Below, piece after piece: positions 17,272 to 28,555 of a stretch of DNA of 64,000 bases (position 1 is its first letter; every line of letters starts with the position of its first letter). The translations under genes were made by a program, and so were the position numbers. Location: the NCBI RefSeq assembly GCF_012935715.1, contig NZ_CP052860.1:1116001-1180000 (forward strand), given 5' to 3'. A model generated the notes under the pieces. It was not told the DNA's origin. It saw only the letters and a list, made by a program, of their open reading frames with translations, and made no database searches. This DNA comes from Pseudomonas sp. ADAK13 (GTDB lineage Bacteria; Pseudomonadota; Gammaproteobacteria; Pseudomonadales; Pseudomonadaceae).

Positions 17272-18876
17272 ATGCGCCATACCACCGTTCTATCCGCGAT
17301 ATTTGGCACCAGCCTGTTGGCTGTGGCCTCGATGGGCCAGGCTGCCGAGAAAAAGAGCCTGGTGTTTTGCTCCGAAGGCAGCCCGGCTGGCTTCGACACC
17401 GCGCAATACACGACGGCCACCGATAACGACGCCGCCGAGCCTATCTACAACCGCTTGGCCGAGTTTGAAAAAGGCGCGACCAATGTCGTTCCGGGCCTGG
17501 CAACCCGTTGGGATATTTCCGAAGACGGCCTGACCTACACCTTCCACCTGCGCGAAGGGGTGAAATTCCACAGCAACAAGGACTTCAAGCCGACGCGTGA
17601 TTTCAACGCCGACGACGTGCTGTTCACCTTCAATCGCATGCTTGACCCCGAACACCCGTTCCGCAAGGCCTACCCCACCGAGTTTCCGTACTTCAACGGG
17701 ATGAGCCTGAACAAGAATATCGCCAAGGTCGAGAAAACCGACCCGCATACCGTGGTGATGACCCTGAACACGGTCGACGCCGCGTTTATCCAGAACATCG
17801 CCATGAGCTTCGCCTCGATCCTGTCGGCTGAATACGCCGACCATTTGCTCAAGACCGGCAAGCCCAGCGACATCAACCAGAAGCCGATCGGCACCGGGCC
17901 GTTCGTGTTCCAGCGTTATCAGAAAGATTCGCAGATCCGCTACACCGGCAACAAACAGTACTGGGACCCGAGCCGCGTGAAGCTCGACCAGCTGATTTTT
18001 GCGATCAACACCGACGCGTCGGTACGGGTGCAAAAGCTCAAGGCCGGCGAATGCCAGATCACCCTGCACCCGCGCCCGGCCGACGTCGAAGCCCTGAAGG
18101 CCGACCCGAACCTGCAACTGCTGACCAAGCCAGGCTTCAACCTGGGCTACATCGCCTATAACGTGCGGCACAAGCCCTTCGACCAGCTCGAAGTGCGCCA
18201 GGCCCTGGACATGGCGGTGAACAAGCAAAGCATTCTCAACGCCGTGTACCAGGGCGCGGGGCAACTGGCGGTCAACGCCATGCCGCCGACCCAGTGGTCT
18301 TACGACGACACCATCAAGGACGCCGCCTACAACCCGGAAAAAGCCAAGGAACTGCTCAAGGCTGCCGGCGTGAAGGAAGGTACCGAAATCACCCTGTGGG
18401 CGATGCCGGTGCAACGGCCGTACAACCCCAACGCCAAGCTGATGGCTGAAATGCTGCAAAGCGATTGGGCCAGGATTGGCCTCAAGGTCAAGATCGTCAG
18501 CTATGAATGGGGCGAGTACATCAAGCGCACCAAGAATGGCGAGCACGATGTCAGCCTGATTGGCTGGACCGGTGACAACGGTGACCCGGACAACTGGCTG
18601 GGCACCCTCTACAGCTGCGACGCCATCGGCGGGAACAACTACTCCATGTGGTGTGACCCGGCGTACGACAAGCTGATCAAGCAAGCCAAGGTCGTGACCG
18701 ACCGCGAACAAAGGACTGTTCTGTACAAACAGGCGCAGCAACTGCTTAAAGCACAGGTGCCGATCACGCCAGTCGCCCACTCGACGGTTAACCAGCCGTT
18801 AAGCGCCAAAGTCGAAGGTTTCAAAGTCAGCCCCTTCGGCCGCAACGTGTTCTCGGGCGTCAGTATCACCCCATAA
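17272..18876 (+). CDS. dppA3: Dipeptide ABC transporter substrate-binding protein DppA3
   Basis: 534 residues with a signal peptide (MRHTTVLSAIFGTSLLAVAS, ending MGQAAE) and the same SBP_bac_5 layout as DppA1 and DppA2, including CSEGSPAGFDTAQYTTATD and GEYIKRTKNGEHDVSLIGWT. The cysteine pair (VFCSEG and GECQITLHPRP) is conserved. It lacks the lobe insertion of DppA2. It lies 172 bases upstream of the porin gene, with a palindrome between them. The ATG at 17272 is preceded by AAGGATCGGG. Confidence 0.92.
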   Translation: MRHTTVLSAIFGTSLLAVASMGQAAEKKSLVFCSEGSPAGFDTAQYTTATDNDAAEPIYNRLAEFEKGATNVVPGLATRWDISEDGLTYTFHLREGVKFHSNKDFKPTRDFNADDVLFTFNRMLDPEHPFRKAYPTEFPYFNGMSLNKNIAKVEKTDPHTVVMTLNTVDAAFIQNIAMSFASILSAEYADHLLKTGKPSDINQKPIGTGPFVFQRYQKDSQIRYTGNKQYWDPSRVKLDQLIFAINTDASVRVQKLKAGECQITLHPRPADVEALKADPNLQLLTKPGFNLGYIAYNVRHKPFDQLEVRQALDMAVNKQSILNAVYQGAGQLAVNAMPPTQWSYDDTIKDAAYNPEKAKELLKAAGVKEGTEITLWAMPVQRPYNPNAKLMAEMLQSDWARIGLKVKIVSYEWGEYIKRTKNGEHDVSLIGWTGDNGDPDNWLGTLYSCDAIGGNNYSMWCDPAYDKLIKQAKVVTDREQRTVLYKQAQQLLKAQVPITPVAHSTVNQPLSAKVEGFKVSPFGRNVFSGVSITP

Positions 18877-18952
18877 AAAGATAACCGGATTGCGCAGGGT
18901 GAGCATTCACCTTGCTGCAAACGTGCAGCCTTATTTCGGGTTTTACCCAAGG

Positions 18953-18964
18953 GCAAACGTTTGC
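18953..18964. promoter_or_regulatory. Perfect 12-bp palindrome GCAAACGTTTGC upstream of opdP
   Basis: Lies 85 bases before the porin ATG. The AAACGTTT core is the same as in the FruR operator at 47646-47657, and the symmetric form is typical of LacI-family operators. The regulator is unknown. A nearby imperfect hairpin (GGTGA / TCACC, 18905-18920) follows dppA3. Confidence 0.45.
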
Positions 18965-19048
18965 AAAGGCTTGAAAGAGTTACACACCCAATAGCCGGTT
19001 CACCTAAAAAGACCGGCATTAAAAAAGAGAACCAAAGGAGCTTCACCC

Positions 19049-20446
19049 ATGAAACTGAGCAGCACCGCGCTACTGGCCCTGGCCATCAGCAGCATCACGG
19101 CCACCGCCTACGCTGAACCTGCAAGCCAGGACTTCGTTCCAACCACACTGGCCGGCACCAGCGCCCAAAGCGAGGCCAAAGGCTTTATCGATGGAGCAAG
19201 CCTGGGCGGCACAACCCGTAACTGGTTCTCCAACGAACAGCGCTTCCGTGGCAGCAAGTTCACCTACCAGAAGCACGGCGAAGCCCGTACTGACAACTAC
19301 CGTACCAACTGGGTGCAAGGCACCATCCTCAACGCTACCTCGGGTTTCACCCAGGGCACCGTTGGCGTGAGCACTGAAGTGGCGGTCTACAACGCTCTGG
19401 TCCTGGACCGTAGCAAGCGTGACATCAAGGGCGGCTCCAACCGTACCCTGGCCGACTCCGACGGCGACGCCGTAGACCAGTGGAGCAAACTGGGCCTGGC
19501 CAACGTCAAGTTCCGTGTCTCGAACACCACCTTGACCGCCGGTCGCCAGAACTTCAGCAGCGGCATTATCGACACCATCGGTAACCGTGCGCTGCCTTCG
19601 AGCTTCGAAGGTGTGAGCTTCAACAGCGAAGAGTTCAGCAACCTGTCGTTCCAGGGCGGCGTGTTTGACCGCGTTTCGCCACGGACCGAGCAGAGCCTGT
19701 CGAAATTCCGCACTGAATACGGCAATGGCCGTCAGGAAACCGACAAGGTCAACACCCTGGGCGTCAACTACCAGCCGTTCAAGAGCCTGAAGACCAGCCT
19801 GTTCGCCGCCAACGTGGAAGACTTCTGGAACCAGTACTACTTCGGTGCTACCCACGAACTGGGTGACAGCCAGACCCTGTCCCTGACCACCGGCCTGAAC
19901 TACTACAAAACCGTCGACGAAGGCAAAAAGTTGATGGGCAAGATCGACAACGACACCTACTCGCTGTCGTTCGGCCTGACCCACCAGGCTCATAGCCTGA
20001 CCTTCTCCTACCAGGCCGTGAACGGTGACGAGTACTTCGACTACCTGCACGAAACCAACGGTATCTACCTGGCCAACTCCCTGACGTCCGACTTTAACGG
20101 TCCGAACGAGAAGTCCTTCCAGATTGCCTACGGCATCAACATGGCCGAATACGGCGTGCCAGGCCTGAAGTTCAACATCTACTCGGCGCGTGGCTGGGGT
20201 ATCGACGGTACTCACTACACCGGCGACGGCGGCCGCGCAGGCTTTGCCTACAACGGCATTCAGGCCCAGGACGGCGAGAAACACCAGGAATATGGCGTGG
20301 GTACTTCCTATGCGATTCAGAGCGGCGCACTCAAGGCCACCACCATTCGTGGGACCTACGTGACTCACCGTGCCAGCGCCAACCAGGCTGACGGCAACCT
20401 GCGTGAGTTCCGCCTGGTGACCACCATCCCGTTCAACATTCTTTAA
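19049..20446 (+). CDS. opdP: OprD-family outer-membrane porin (OpdP-like)
   Basis: 465 residues with signal peptide MKLSSTALLALAISSITATA ending YAEPA. The mature protein has the alternating amphipathic strands of an 18-stranded OprD barrel and the family N-terminal FIDGASLGGTTRNWFSNEQ. It ends with the aromatic-containing strand FRLVTTIPFNIL, where phenylalanine stands close to the C-terminus. OpdP admits glycine-glutamate and other dipeptides and carbapenems in P. aeruginosa. Its place between dppA3 and dppA4 matches that role: outer-membrane entry feeding the binding proteins. AAAGGAG precedes the ATG. Confidence 0.92.
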   Translation: MKLSSTALLALAISSITATAYAEPASQDFVPTTLAGTSAQSEAKGFIDGASLGGTTRNWFSNEQRFRGSKFTYQKHGEARTDNYRTNWVQGTILNATSGFTQGTVGVSTEVAVYNALVLDRSKRDIKGGSNRTLADSDGDAVDQWSKLGLANVKFRVSNTTLTAGRQNFSSGIIDTIGNRALPSSFEGVSFNSEEFSNLSFQGGVFDRVSPRTEQSLSKFRTEYGNGRQETDKVNTLGVNYQPFKSLKTSLFAANVEDFWNQYYFGATHELGDSQTLSLTTGLNYYKTVDEGKKLMGKIDNDTYSLSFGLTHQAHSLTFSYQAVNGDEYFDYLHETNGIYLANSLTSDFNGPNEKSFQIAYGINMAEYGVPGLKFNIYSARGWGIDGTHYTGDGGRAGFAYNGIQAQDGEKHQEYGVGTSYAIQSGALKATTIRGTYVTHRASANQADGNLREFRLVTTIPFNIL

Positions 20447-20456
20447 TCAGCGCCAG

Positions 20457-20491
20457 GTAAGCGGCAGGCTCAGGACGAGCCTGCCGCTTAC
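20457..20491 (+). terminator. Strong hairpin between opdP and dppA4
   Basis: A 15-bp perfect stem GTAAGCGGCAGGCTC / GAGCCTGCCGCTTAC with loop AGGAC. It lacks a T-run, so it may act more by stabilising the opdP message or by partial termination than as a full intrinsic terminator. Confidence 0.65.
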
Positions 20492-20527
20492 GCTTGTCTG
20501 GTCCAATCGATTGCAGAGGGCTCTTAG

Positions 20528-22126
20528 ATGAAAATGCTCCCGTTACAAGCTGCCATTGCCGCTGCGCTGTTGAGCGTCGCGGTCGGCATCTCGGCCAAAC
20601 CGTTGGTCGTCTGCACCGAAGCCAGCCCGGAAGGTTTCGATCCGGTCCTGTACACCACGGCTGTCACCGCTGACGCCGCGGCTGAAACCATGTTCAACCG
20701 CCTGGTGGACTTCAAGCCCGGCACCACCGAAGTGATCCCGGCGCTCGCCAAGGACCTGCCGGAAATCAGTGCCGATGGCCTGACCTACACCTTTCACCTG
20801 CGCGACGACATCAAGTTCCACACCACCGACTACTTCAAACCCACGCGCAACCTGAACGCCGACGACGTGCTCTGGAGCTTCCAGCGCCAGCTGGACCCGA
20901 AACACCCTTGGCACAAAAAGTCCAACGTGGGCTACCCGTACTTTGAAAGCATGGGCTTCAAGGAACTGCTCAAGAGCGTAGAGAAGACCGACGACCACAC
21001 CGTGGTCTTCACCCTGACCCGCCCTGAAGCACCGTTCCTGGCCGACCTGGCCATGGCGTTTTCCTCGATCCACTCCGCCGAATACGCCGACCAGTTGCTC
21101 AAGTCCGGCAAGACCGATGACCTGAACGCCAAGCCCATCGGCACCGGCCCGTTCATCTTCACCCGCTACGCCAAAGACGCCCAAGTGCGCTTCAAGGCCA
21201 ACCCGGACTACTTCCGTGGCAAGCCGCCGGCCGATCCGCTGATCCTGGCCATCACCACCGACAACAACGTGCGCCTGCAAAAGCTCAAGGCCAACGAATG
21301 CCAGATCGCGCTGTATCCAAAACCGGATGACGTGCCGAGCATGAAGGCCGACCCGAACCTGAAGGTCGCGGAACTGGCGGCGATGACCACCGCTTACACC
21401 GCCATGAACACCACCCACAAGTACATGAGCGACGCCCGGGTGCGTCACGCGATCAACATCGCGTTCGACAAGAAAGGCTACAACGAGTCCCTGTACGGCA
21501 AAGGCAACGCAGTCGACGCCACCGGGCCTTACCCACCCACCTTGCTGGGCTTCAGCGACAAGCTGAAGAACCCGCCCCGCGACCTCGACAAGGCCCGCGC
21601 CCTGCTCAAGGAAGCCGGTGTACCGGAAGGCACCGAGATCACCCTGTTCACCCGCAATGGTGGCGGCCCGACCAACCCCAACCCGATGCTCGGCGCCCAG
21701 CGCATGCAGGCGGATTTGGCGCAAATCGGCCTGAAAGTGAACATCAAGGTCATGGAATGGGGCGAAATGCTCAAGCGCGCCAAGAATGGCGAACATGACA
21801 TGGTCTCCGCCGGCTGGGCGGGGGATAACGGGGACCCGGATAACTTCCTCACCCCGAACTTGAGTTGCGATGCAGCGAAAAACGGCGAAAACTACGCCCG
21901 CTGGTGTAACAAAGAGTTTCAAGACTTGATCGACAAGGCACGCGCCATCGCTGAACCCGCACAGCGCGCTGCACTCTATGAACAAGCCATGGACGTTTTC
22001 GACAAGGACCAACCATGGATTCCCATGGCTTACCCGAAAATGTTTACCGCCATGCGTAAAAACGTCGAGGGTTATACCCAAAGCCCTCTGACTACAAATA
22101 ACTTCGCCACCACCCAGGTGAAGTAG
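20528..22126 (+). CDS. dppA4: Dipeptide ABC transporter substrate-binding protein DppA4
   Basis: 532 residues with signal peptide MKMLPLQAAIAAALLSVAVG ending ISAKP. SBP_bac_5 fold with LVVCTEASPEGFDPVLYTT and NECQIALYPKPDD supplying the disulfide cysteines. It is the most diverged of the four paralogues here: it has LFTRNGGGPTNPNPM in place of the WAMPVQRPYNPNAK found in DppA2 and DppA3. It lies directly before dppB, so it is the likely core binding protein of the transporter operon. Confidence 0.92.
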   Translation: MKMLPLQAAIAAALLSVAVGISAKPLVVCTEASPEGFDPVLYTTAVTADAAAETMFNRLVDFKPGTTEVIPALAKDLPEISADGLTYTFHLRDDIKFHTTDYFKPTRNLNADDVLWSFQRQLDPKHPWHKKSNVGYPYFESMGFKELLKSVEKTDDHTVVFTLTRPEAPFLADLAMAFSSIHSAEYADQLLKSGKTDDLNAKPIGTGPFIFTRYAKDAQVRFKANPDYFRGKPPADPLILAITTDNNVRLQKLKANECQIALYPKPDDVPSMKADPNLKVAELAAMTTAYTAMNTTHKYMSDARVRHAINIAFDKKGYNESLYGKGNAVDATGPYPPTLLGFSDKLKNPPRDLDKARALLKEAGVPEGTEITLFTRNGGGPTNPNPMLGAQRMQADLAQIGLKVNIKVMEWGEMLKRAKNGEHDMVSAGWAGDNGDPDNFLTPNLSCDAAKNGENYARWCNKEFQDLIDKARAIAEPAQRAALYEQAMDVFDKDQPWIPMAYPKMFTAMRKNVEGYTQSPLTTNNFATTQVK

Positions 22127-22200
22127 ATAAGAAACGCTCGGCACCGTCGACATTGACGGTGCCGAACCTGCCTAACCGGCTGATTGAGGTACACAACAAG

Positions 22201-23211
22201 ATGTTTAGTTTTATTGCCCGCCGATTGGGGTTACTGATCCCCACGTTTTTCGGCATCACCTTGCTGACGTTCGCGTTGATTCGCATGATCCCTGGCGACC
22301 CCGTCGAAGTCATGATGGGCGAACGACGAGTCGACCCCGAGATGCACGCTCAGGCAATGGAACGCCTTGGTCTGAATAAACCGCTTTATGCGCAATACCT
22401 GGATTATGTCGGCAAGCTCGCCCACGGCGACCTCGGCGAATCCCTGCGCACCCGTACCAGCGTGTGGACTGAATTCACCGCCCTTTTCCCGGCGACCCTG
22501 GAACTGTCCATGGCCGCCCTGTTGTTCGCCGGCATCCTGGGGCTGTTAGCCGGGGTGATCGCGGCCTTGAAGCGAGGATCCCTGTTCGACCATGGGGTGA
22601 TGGGCATCTCCCTGGCGGGATATTCGATGCCGATCTTCTGGTGGGGCCTGATCCTGATCATGTTCTTCTCCGTCAGCCTGGGCTGGACGCCCGTGTCCGG
22701 GCGGATCGACCTGCTCTACGACATCGAGCCGCGCACCGGCTTCATGCTGATCGACACCCTGCTGGCTGACGAGCCGGACGCGTTCTGGGATGCCTTGCAC
22801 CACCTGATCCTGCCGGCCATCGTGCTCGGCACCATCCCGCTGGCCGTGATCGCGCGGATGACCCGTTCGTCGATGCTCGAAGTGCTGCGCGAAGACTACA
22901 TCCGTACCGCCAAGGCCAAAGGCCTGTCGCCGGCGCGCGTGGTGTTCGTCCACGGCCTGCGTAACGCCTTGATCCCGGTACTCACCGTGGTCGGCTTGCA
23001 AGTCGGCACGCTGCTGGCCGGTGCGGTCCTGACCGAAACCATCTTCTCGTGGCCCGGCATCGGCAAATGGCTGATCGAAGCCATTGGCGCACGGGATTAT
23101 CCCGTGGTGCAAAACGGCATCCTGTTAATCGCCTGCCTGGTGATTCTGGTGAACTTCGTGGTGGACATCCTCTACGGCTTCGCCAACCCACGCATCCGTC
23201 ACCAGCGCTGA
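22201..23211 (+). CDS. dppB: Dipeptide ABC transporter permease DppB
   Basis: 336 residues. The start MFSFIARRLGLLIPTFFGIT is the canonical DppB N-terminus. Six membrane helices are present, with the DppB-type periplasmic loop carrying MIPGDPVEVMMG. The EAA-type coupling loop is REDYIRTAKAKGLSPARVVFVHGLRNA. DppB and DppC form the inner-membrane channel for di- and tripeptides. It lies about 75 bases after dppA4 and 4 bases before dppC. Confidence 0.95.
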   Translation: MFSFIARRLGLLIPTFFGITLLTFALIRMIPGDPVEVMMGERRVDPEMHAQAMERLGLNKPLYAQYLDYVGKLAHGDLGESLRTRTSVWTEFTALFPATLELSMAALLFAGILGLLAGVIAALKRGSLFDHGVMGISLAGYSMPIFWWGLILIMFFSVSLGWTPVSGRIDLLYDIEPRTGFMLIDTLLADEPDAFWDALHHLILPAIVLGTIPLAVIARMTRSSMLEVLREDYIRTAKAKGLSPARVVFVHGLRNALIPVLTVVGLQVGTLLAGAVLTETIFSWPGIGKWLIEAIGARDYPVVQNGILLIACLVILVNFVVDILYGFANPRIRHQR

Positions 23212-23215
23212 GATC

Positions 23216-24133
23216 ATGACCATGACCACACCTACTCCCGCGGTAGCAGTCGATCAAAGCCTGCTGTACCCGTCCCCGTACAAAGAATTCTGGCAAGCCT
23301 TTTCCAAGAACAAGGGCGCCGTTGCCGGCCTGCTGTTCATGTTGCTGGTGGTGTTTTGCGCCATCTTCGCCCCCTGGGTGGCTCCGCATAACCCAAGCGA
23401 GCAATACCGTGACTTCCTGCTGACCCCTCCGGCCTGGCTGGAAGGCGGGCAGATCCAGTTCCTGTTGGGTACCGATGAGCTGGGCCGTGACCTGCTGTCG
23501 CGCCTGATCCAGGGCTCGCGCCTGTCCTTGCTGATCGGTTTGTCGTCGGTGGTGATGTCGTTGATCCCGGGGATCCTGCTGGGTCTGTTCGCCGGTTTCT
23601 TCCCGCGCCTGCTCGGCCCAACCATCATGCGTCTGATGGACATCATGCTGGCCCTGCCGTCGCTGCTGCTGGCTGTGGCCATTGTCGCAATCCTCGGCCC
23701 TGGCCTGATCAACACCGTGATCGCGATTGCGATCGTGTCGCTGCCGTCCTATGTCCGTCTGACCCGCGCGGCGGTGATGGGCGAACTGAACCGTGACTAC
23801 GTGACCGCCGCCCGCCTCGCCGGCGCCGGCCTGCCGCGCCTGATGTTCGTCACCGTGCTGCCAAACTGCATGGCACCGCTGATCGTTCAGGCCACCTTGA
23901 GTTTCTCCTCGGCGATTCTCGATGCCGCAGCCCTGGGCTTCCTGGGCCTTGGCGTACAACCGCCAACCCCTGAGTGGGGCACCATGCTGGCCTCGGCCCG
24001 CGACTACATCGAACGCGCCTGGTGGGTCGTGAGTCTGCCTGGCTTGACCATTTTGCTCAGCGTGCTGGCAATCAACCTGATGGGCGACGGCCTGCGCGAT
24101 GCGCTGGACCCGAAACTCAAGAACGCCGCCTGA
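23216..24133 (+). CDS. dppC: Dipeptide ABC transporter permease DppC
   Basis: 305 residues. A cytoplasmic N-terminal segment precedes the first helix ([19 protein letters not shown]). The [20 protein letters not shown] block and the coupling loop [19 protein letters not shown] are typical of DppC/OppC permeases. The ATG at 23216 and another two codons later are both possible starts. It lies four bases after dppB and ten before dppD. Confidence 0.95.
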   Translation: MTMTTPTPAVAVDQSLLYPSPYKEFWQAFSKNKGAVAGLLFMLLVVFCAIFAPWVAPHNPSEQYRDFLLTPPAWLEGGQIQFLLGTDELGRDLLSRLIQGSRLSLLIGLSSVVMSLIPGILLGLFAGFFPRLLGPTIMRLMDIMLALPSLLLAVAIVAILGPGLINTVIAIAIVSLPSYVRLTRAAVMGELNRDYVTAARLAGAGLPRLMFVTVLPNCMAPLIVQATLSFSSAILDAAALGFLGLGVQPPTPEWGTMLASARDYIERAWWVVSLPGLTILLSVLAINLMGDGLRDALDPKLKNAA

Positions 24134-24143
24134 GGAGATTCCC

Positions 24144-25112
24144 ATGTCACTGCTAGAAATCAAGAATCTCAATGTCCGCTTCGGCGACAAGACTGCCGTG
24201 CCGGTGGTCGATGGCCTCGACATCTCCGTCGACAAAGGCGAAGTACTGGCGATCGTGGGCGAGTCGGGTTCGGGTAAATCCGTGACCATGATGGCGCTGA
24301 TGGGCCTGATCGAGCACCCCGGCATCGTCACCGCCGACGCCCTGAACTTCGATGGCAAGGACATGCTCAAGCTGAGCAACCGTCAGCGTCGGCAGATCGT
24401 CGGCAAAGACCTGGCGATGGTGTTCCAGGACCCGATGACTGCACTGAACCCCAGCTACACCGTGGGTTTCCAGATCGAAGAAGTGCTGCGCCTGCACCTG
24501 AAAATGTCCGGCAAGCAAGCGCGCAAGCGTGCCATCGAACTGCTCGAAAAGGTGGAAATCCCGGGGGCAGCCAGCCGTATGGATGCCTACCCGCACCAAC
24601 TGTCCGGTGGTATGAGCCAGCGTGTGGCCATCGCCATGGCAATCGCCGGCGAGCCGAAACTGCTGATCGCCGATGAACCCACCACCGCACTCGACGTGAC
24701 CATCCAGGCCCAGATCATGGACCTGCTGCTGGCCTTGCAGAAAGAGCAGAACATGGGCCTGGTGCTGATCACCCACGACCTCGCGGTGGTGGCTGAAACC
24801 GCCCAGCGCGTGTGCGTGATGTACGCCGGCCAGGCCGTGGAAGTCGGCCAGGTGCCACAGTTGTTCGACATCCCGGCGCACCCGTACAGCGAAGCGCTGC
24901 TCAAGGCGATTCCCGAGCACAGCCTGGGCGCCACGCGCCTGGCCACGCTGCCGGGTATTGTTCCCGGCCGTTATGACCGCCCGCAAGGTTGCCTGCTGTC
25001 GCCACGCTGCCCGTATGTGCAGGAGTCCTGCCGCGCCCAGCGTCCTGGCCTTGACCCGAAAAGCAACAGCCTCGCCCGCTGCTTCTACCCGCTGAATCAG
25101 GAGGTGGCGTAA
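24144..25112 (+). CDS. dppD: Dipeptide ABC transporter ATPase DppD
   Basis: 322 residues. Walker A is GESGSGKS, the Q-loop is [13 protein letters not shown], the signature is [17 protein letters not shown], and Walker B is [12 protein letters not shown]. The C-terminal oligopeptide-transporter extension with a cysteine cluster ([18 protein letters not shown]) is typical of DppD, where such cysteines can hold an iron-sulfur cluster. The ATG at 24144 follows GAGGAG. The stop overlaps the dppF start by one base. Confidence 0.95.
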   Translation: MSLLEIKNLNVRFGDKTAVPVVDGLDISVDKGEVLAIVGESGSGKSVTMMALMGLIEHPGIVTADALNFDGKDMLKLSNRQRRQIVGKDLAMVFQDPMTALNPSYTVGFQIEEVLRLHLKMSGKQARKRAIELLEKVEIPGAASRMDAYPHQLSGGMSQRVAIAMAIAGEPKLLIADEPTTALDVTIQAQIMDLLLALQKEQNMGLVLITHDLAVVAETAQRVCVMYAGQAVEVGQVPQLFDIPAHPYSEALLKAIPEHSLGATRLATLPGIVPGRYDRPQGCLLSPRCPYVQESCRAQRPGLDPKSNSLARCFYPLNQEVA

Positions 25113-26083
25113 TGGCCGTCGTACTTACCGCCCGCGACCTGACCCGTCACTACGAAGTGTCCCGTGGCCTGTTCAAGGGCCACGCGCTGGTGCGTGCGCT
25201 CAATGGTGTGTCGTTCGAACTGGAAGCCGGCAAGACCCTCGCGGTCGTGGGCGAATCCGGTTGCGGCAAATCCACCCTGGCCCGCGCCCTGACGCTGATT
25301 GAAGAACCGTCTTCCGGCTCGCTGAAAATCGCAGGGCAAGAAGTTGCCGGGGCCGACAAGGCCCAGCGCAAGCAATTGCGCAAAGACGTGCAGATGGTGT
25401 TCCAGAGCCCGTACGCCTCGTTGAACCCGCGCCAGAAGGTCGGTGACCAACTGGGCGAGCCGCTGCTGATCAACACCAACCTGTCCGCCGCCGAGCGTCG
25501 GGAAAAGGTCCAGGCGATGATGAAGCAAGTGGGCCTGCGCCCTGAGCATTATCAGCGCTACCCGCACATGTTCTCCGGTGGCCAGCGCCAGCGGATCGCA
25601 CTGGCCCGGGCGATGATGCTGCAACCCAAGGTGCTTGTAGCGGACGAACCGACCTCGGCGCTGGACGTGTCGATCCAGGCCCAGGTGCTGAACCTGTTCA
25701 TGGACCTGCAGCAGGAATTCAACACCGCCTACGTGTTCATCTCCCACAACCTGGCGGTGGTGCAACACGTCGCCGATGACGTGATGGTGATGTACCTCGG
25801 CCGCCCGGTGGAGGTCGGTCCGAAGGAAGACATCTACGCACGCCCGCTGCACCCGTACACCCAGGCGCTGCTGTCGGCGACCCCGACCATTCATCCGGAC
25901 CCGAACAAACCGAAGATCAAAATCGTCGGCGAGTTGCCCAACCCGTTGAACCCGCCATCTGGCTGCGCGTTCCACAAGCGCTGCCCGTACGCGACCCAGC
26001 TGTGCAGCACCGATGAACCGGTGCTGCGACCACTCGACAACCGCCAGGTGGCTTGCCACTACGCGGAGCAATTTGTGGTCTGA
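25112..26083 (+). CDS. dppF: Dipeptide ABC transporter ATPase DppF
   Basis: 323 residues. Walker A is GESGCGKST, the signature is FSGGQRQRIALARAMM, Walker B is VLVADEPTSALD, and the H-loop is FISHNLAVV. The C-terminal extension carries GCAFHKRCPYATQLC. It pairs with DppD to energise the DppBC channel. Translationally coupled to dppD (TAATG). Last gene of the dpp operon, followed by two hairpins. Confidence 0.95.
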   Translation: MAVVLTARDLTRHYEVSRGLFKGHALVRALNGVSFELEAGKTLAVVGESGCGKSTLARALTLIEEPSSGSLKIAGQEVAGADKAQRKQLRKDVQMVFQSPYASLNPRQKVGDQLGEPLLINTNLSAAERREKVQAMMKQVGLRPEHYQRYPHMFSGGQRQRIALARAMMLQPKVLVADEPTSALDVSIQAQVLNLFMDLQQEFNTAYVFISHNLAVVQHVADDVMVMYLGRPVEVGPKEDIYARPLHPYTQALLSATPTIHPDPNKPKIKIVGELPNPLNPPSGCAFHKRCPYATQLCSTDEPVLRPLDNRQVACHYAEQFVV

Positions 26084-26092
26084 CGTGCAAAA

Positions 26093-26186
26093 AAAATGCT
26101 CTGGAGGGTGAGTCCAGAGCATTCCAGTGTTCTACAGCCCTGCTTGTCGGATAGCGCATCTGTCCGGTAAGCGGGGCTTTCTTTTG
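26093..26186 (+). terminator. Tandem hairpins ending the dpp operon
   Basis: First hairpin AATGCTCTGGA / TCCAGAGCATT (26095-26122). Second, longer one pairs AGCCCTGCTTGTCGGA with TCCGGTAAGCGGGGCT (26136-26178) and is followed by TTCTTTT, which fits an intrinsic terminator. Confidence 0.75.
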
Positions 26187-26196
26187 CCTGCGTTAC

Positions 26197-26472
26197 TTAC
26201 GTATCGCTGTCGCCATCGTTGTAGGTGTCGCTGTCTTCGCCGTCATTGTCCGGGTTTTCGGCGTCGTCATCGTCCTTGGAACCGCCCTGGTTCTCGTCAC
26301 CAGGCTCGGATTCACTCTTGGCCAGCAGCAAGCCACCCGCCTGCACCGTCTTCGCCGCCACAAATCCGGTGCCATGGCTTTGCACAGCCGTTGTGGCCCA
26401 CGCGGAAGACATACCCAACGACAACATCACCAGCACTTTGAGCAACAGCACCACACGTTGAAAGATACTCAT
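26197..26472 (-). CDS. Small acidic exported protein, unknown function
   Basis: 91 residues. The signal peptide runs MSIFQRVVLLLKVLVMLSLG and ends SSAWA. The mature part begins with a short neutral stretch (VQSHGTGFVAAKTVQAGGLLLA) and ends in a tail of about 40 residues made almost only of D, E, G, S and N (KDDDDAENPDNDGEDSDTY). I do not recognise a family. The acidic tail could bind calcium or other cations, as an inference only. The Shine-Dalgarno is poor. The gene stands alone between the dpp terminator and the prfC terminator. Codon use in the tail resembles the neighbours, so a real gene is likely but not certain. Confidence 0.65.
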   Translation of the reverse strand: MSIFQRVVLLLKVLVMLSLGMSSAWATTAVQSHGTGFVAAKTVQAGGLLLAKSESEPGDENQGGSKDDDDAENPDNDGEDSDTYNDGDSDT

Positions 26473-26589
26473 GGTCGAATTCCGCCCAGTCAGGAGTTGA
26501 ATTGCGTACGACGGCTGTCCGCCGTCGCCTTGCTTCAAGCTAGTCCCGAACTGAAGTTTTCGCCAATGAAACAACCCGGATAGCAGCCA

Positions 26590-26620
26590 AAGAAAAAGGC
26601 GAAGCCATCACCGCTTCGCC
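26590..26620 (-). terminator. Intrinsic terminator of prfC
   Basis: Read on the minus strand: stem GGCGAAG / CTTCGCC with a nine-base loop, followed by TTTTTCT. Confidence 0.88.
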
Positions 26621-26640
26621 CTCTCTTATGTCGCCAACCC

Positions 26641-28224
<1,584 letters not shown>

Positions 28225-28555
28225 GGGAAATCGCCTGGCAGGTGAGTCAAAAAAGGGCGGCGAGTATAGCGCAAACCCGGGGTGACGGACCACCGTTCAC
28301 CCCATTGGGGGTGGCTAATTGCTGCCAAGTATGGAACCTTTTAAAAGGTAGAGACGTCCACTCCCCTGCTACCGCACTCGTAACAGGGGCTGAAAAATCA
28401 GCAAGTTAGCCTGACGAGGCTGCGCTCATGGCTCGACCGCATACCGCGTTGCCGGTAGGGGCGAGCTGCTATTCGCGACCACATTCGCCGACAGCCAGGA
28501 ATGGCATTGCCGCTCGGAAATGTGTTCGCCGACAAAAGAAAAAAGGAGTCCGCCT
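28225..28555. other. Intergenic region prfC / betaine transporter, no gene seen
   Basis: About 330 bases. It must hold the prfC promoter on the minus strand and that of the transporter operon on the plus strand. A short palindrome GCTGA-AAAA-TCAGC (28389-28402) and an AGCCT / AGGCT repeat next to it are the only structures noted. I cannot assign a promoter with confidence. Confidence 0.5.

Noticed and set aside
28333..28361. GGAACC followed by CCAC upstream of the betaine operon (possible second hrp box)
   Set aside because: Spacer is 19 bases and the conserved A two bases after CCAC is C, so it fails both criteria.
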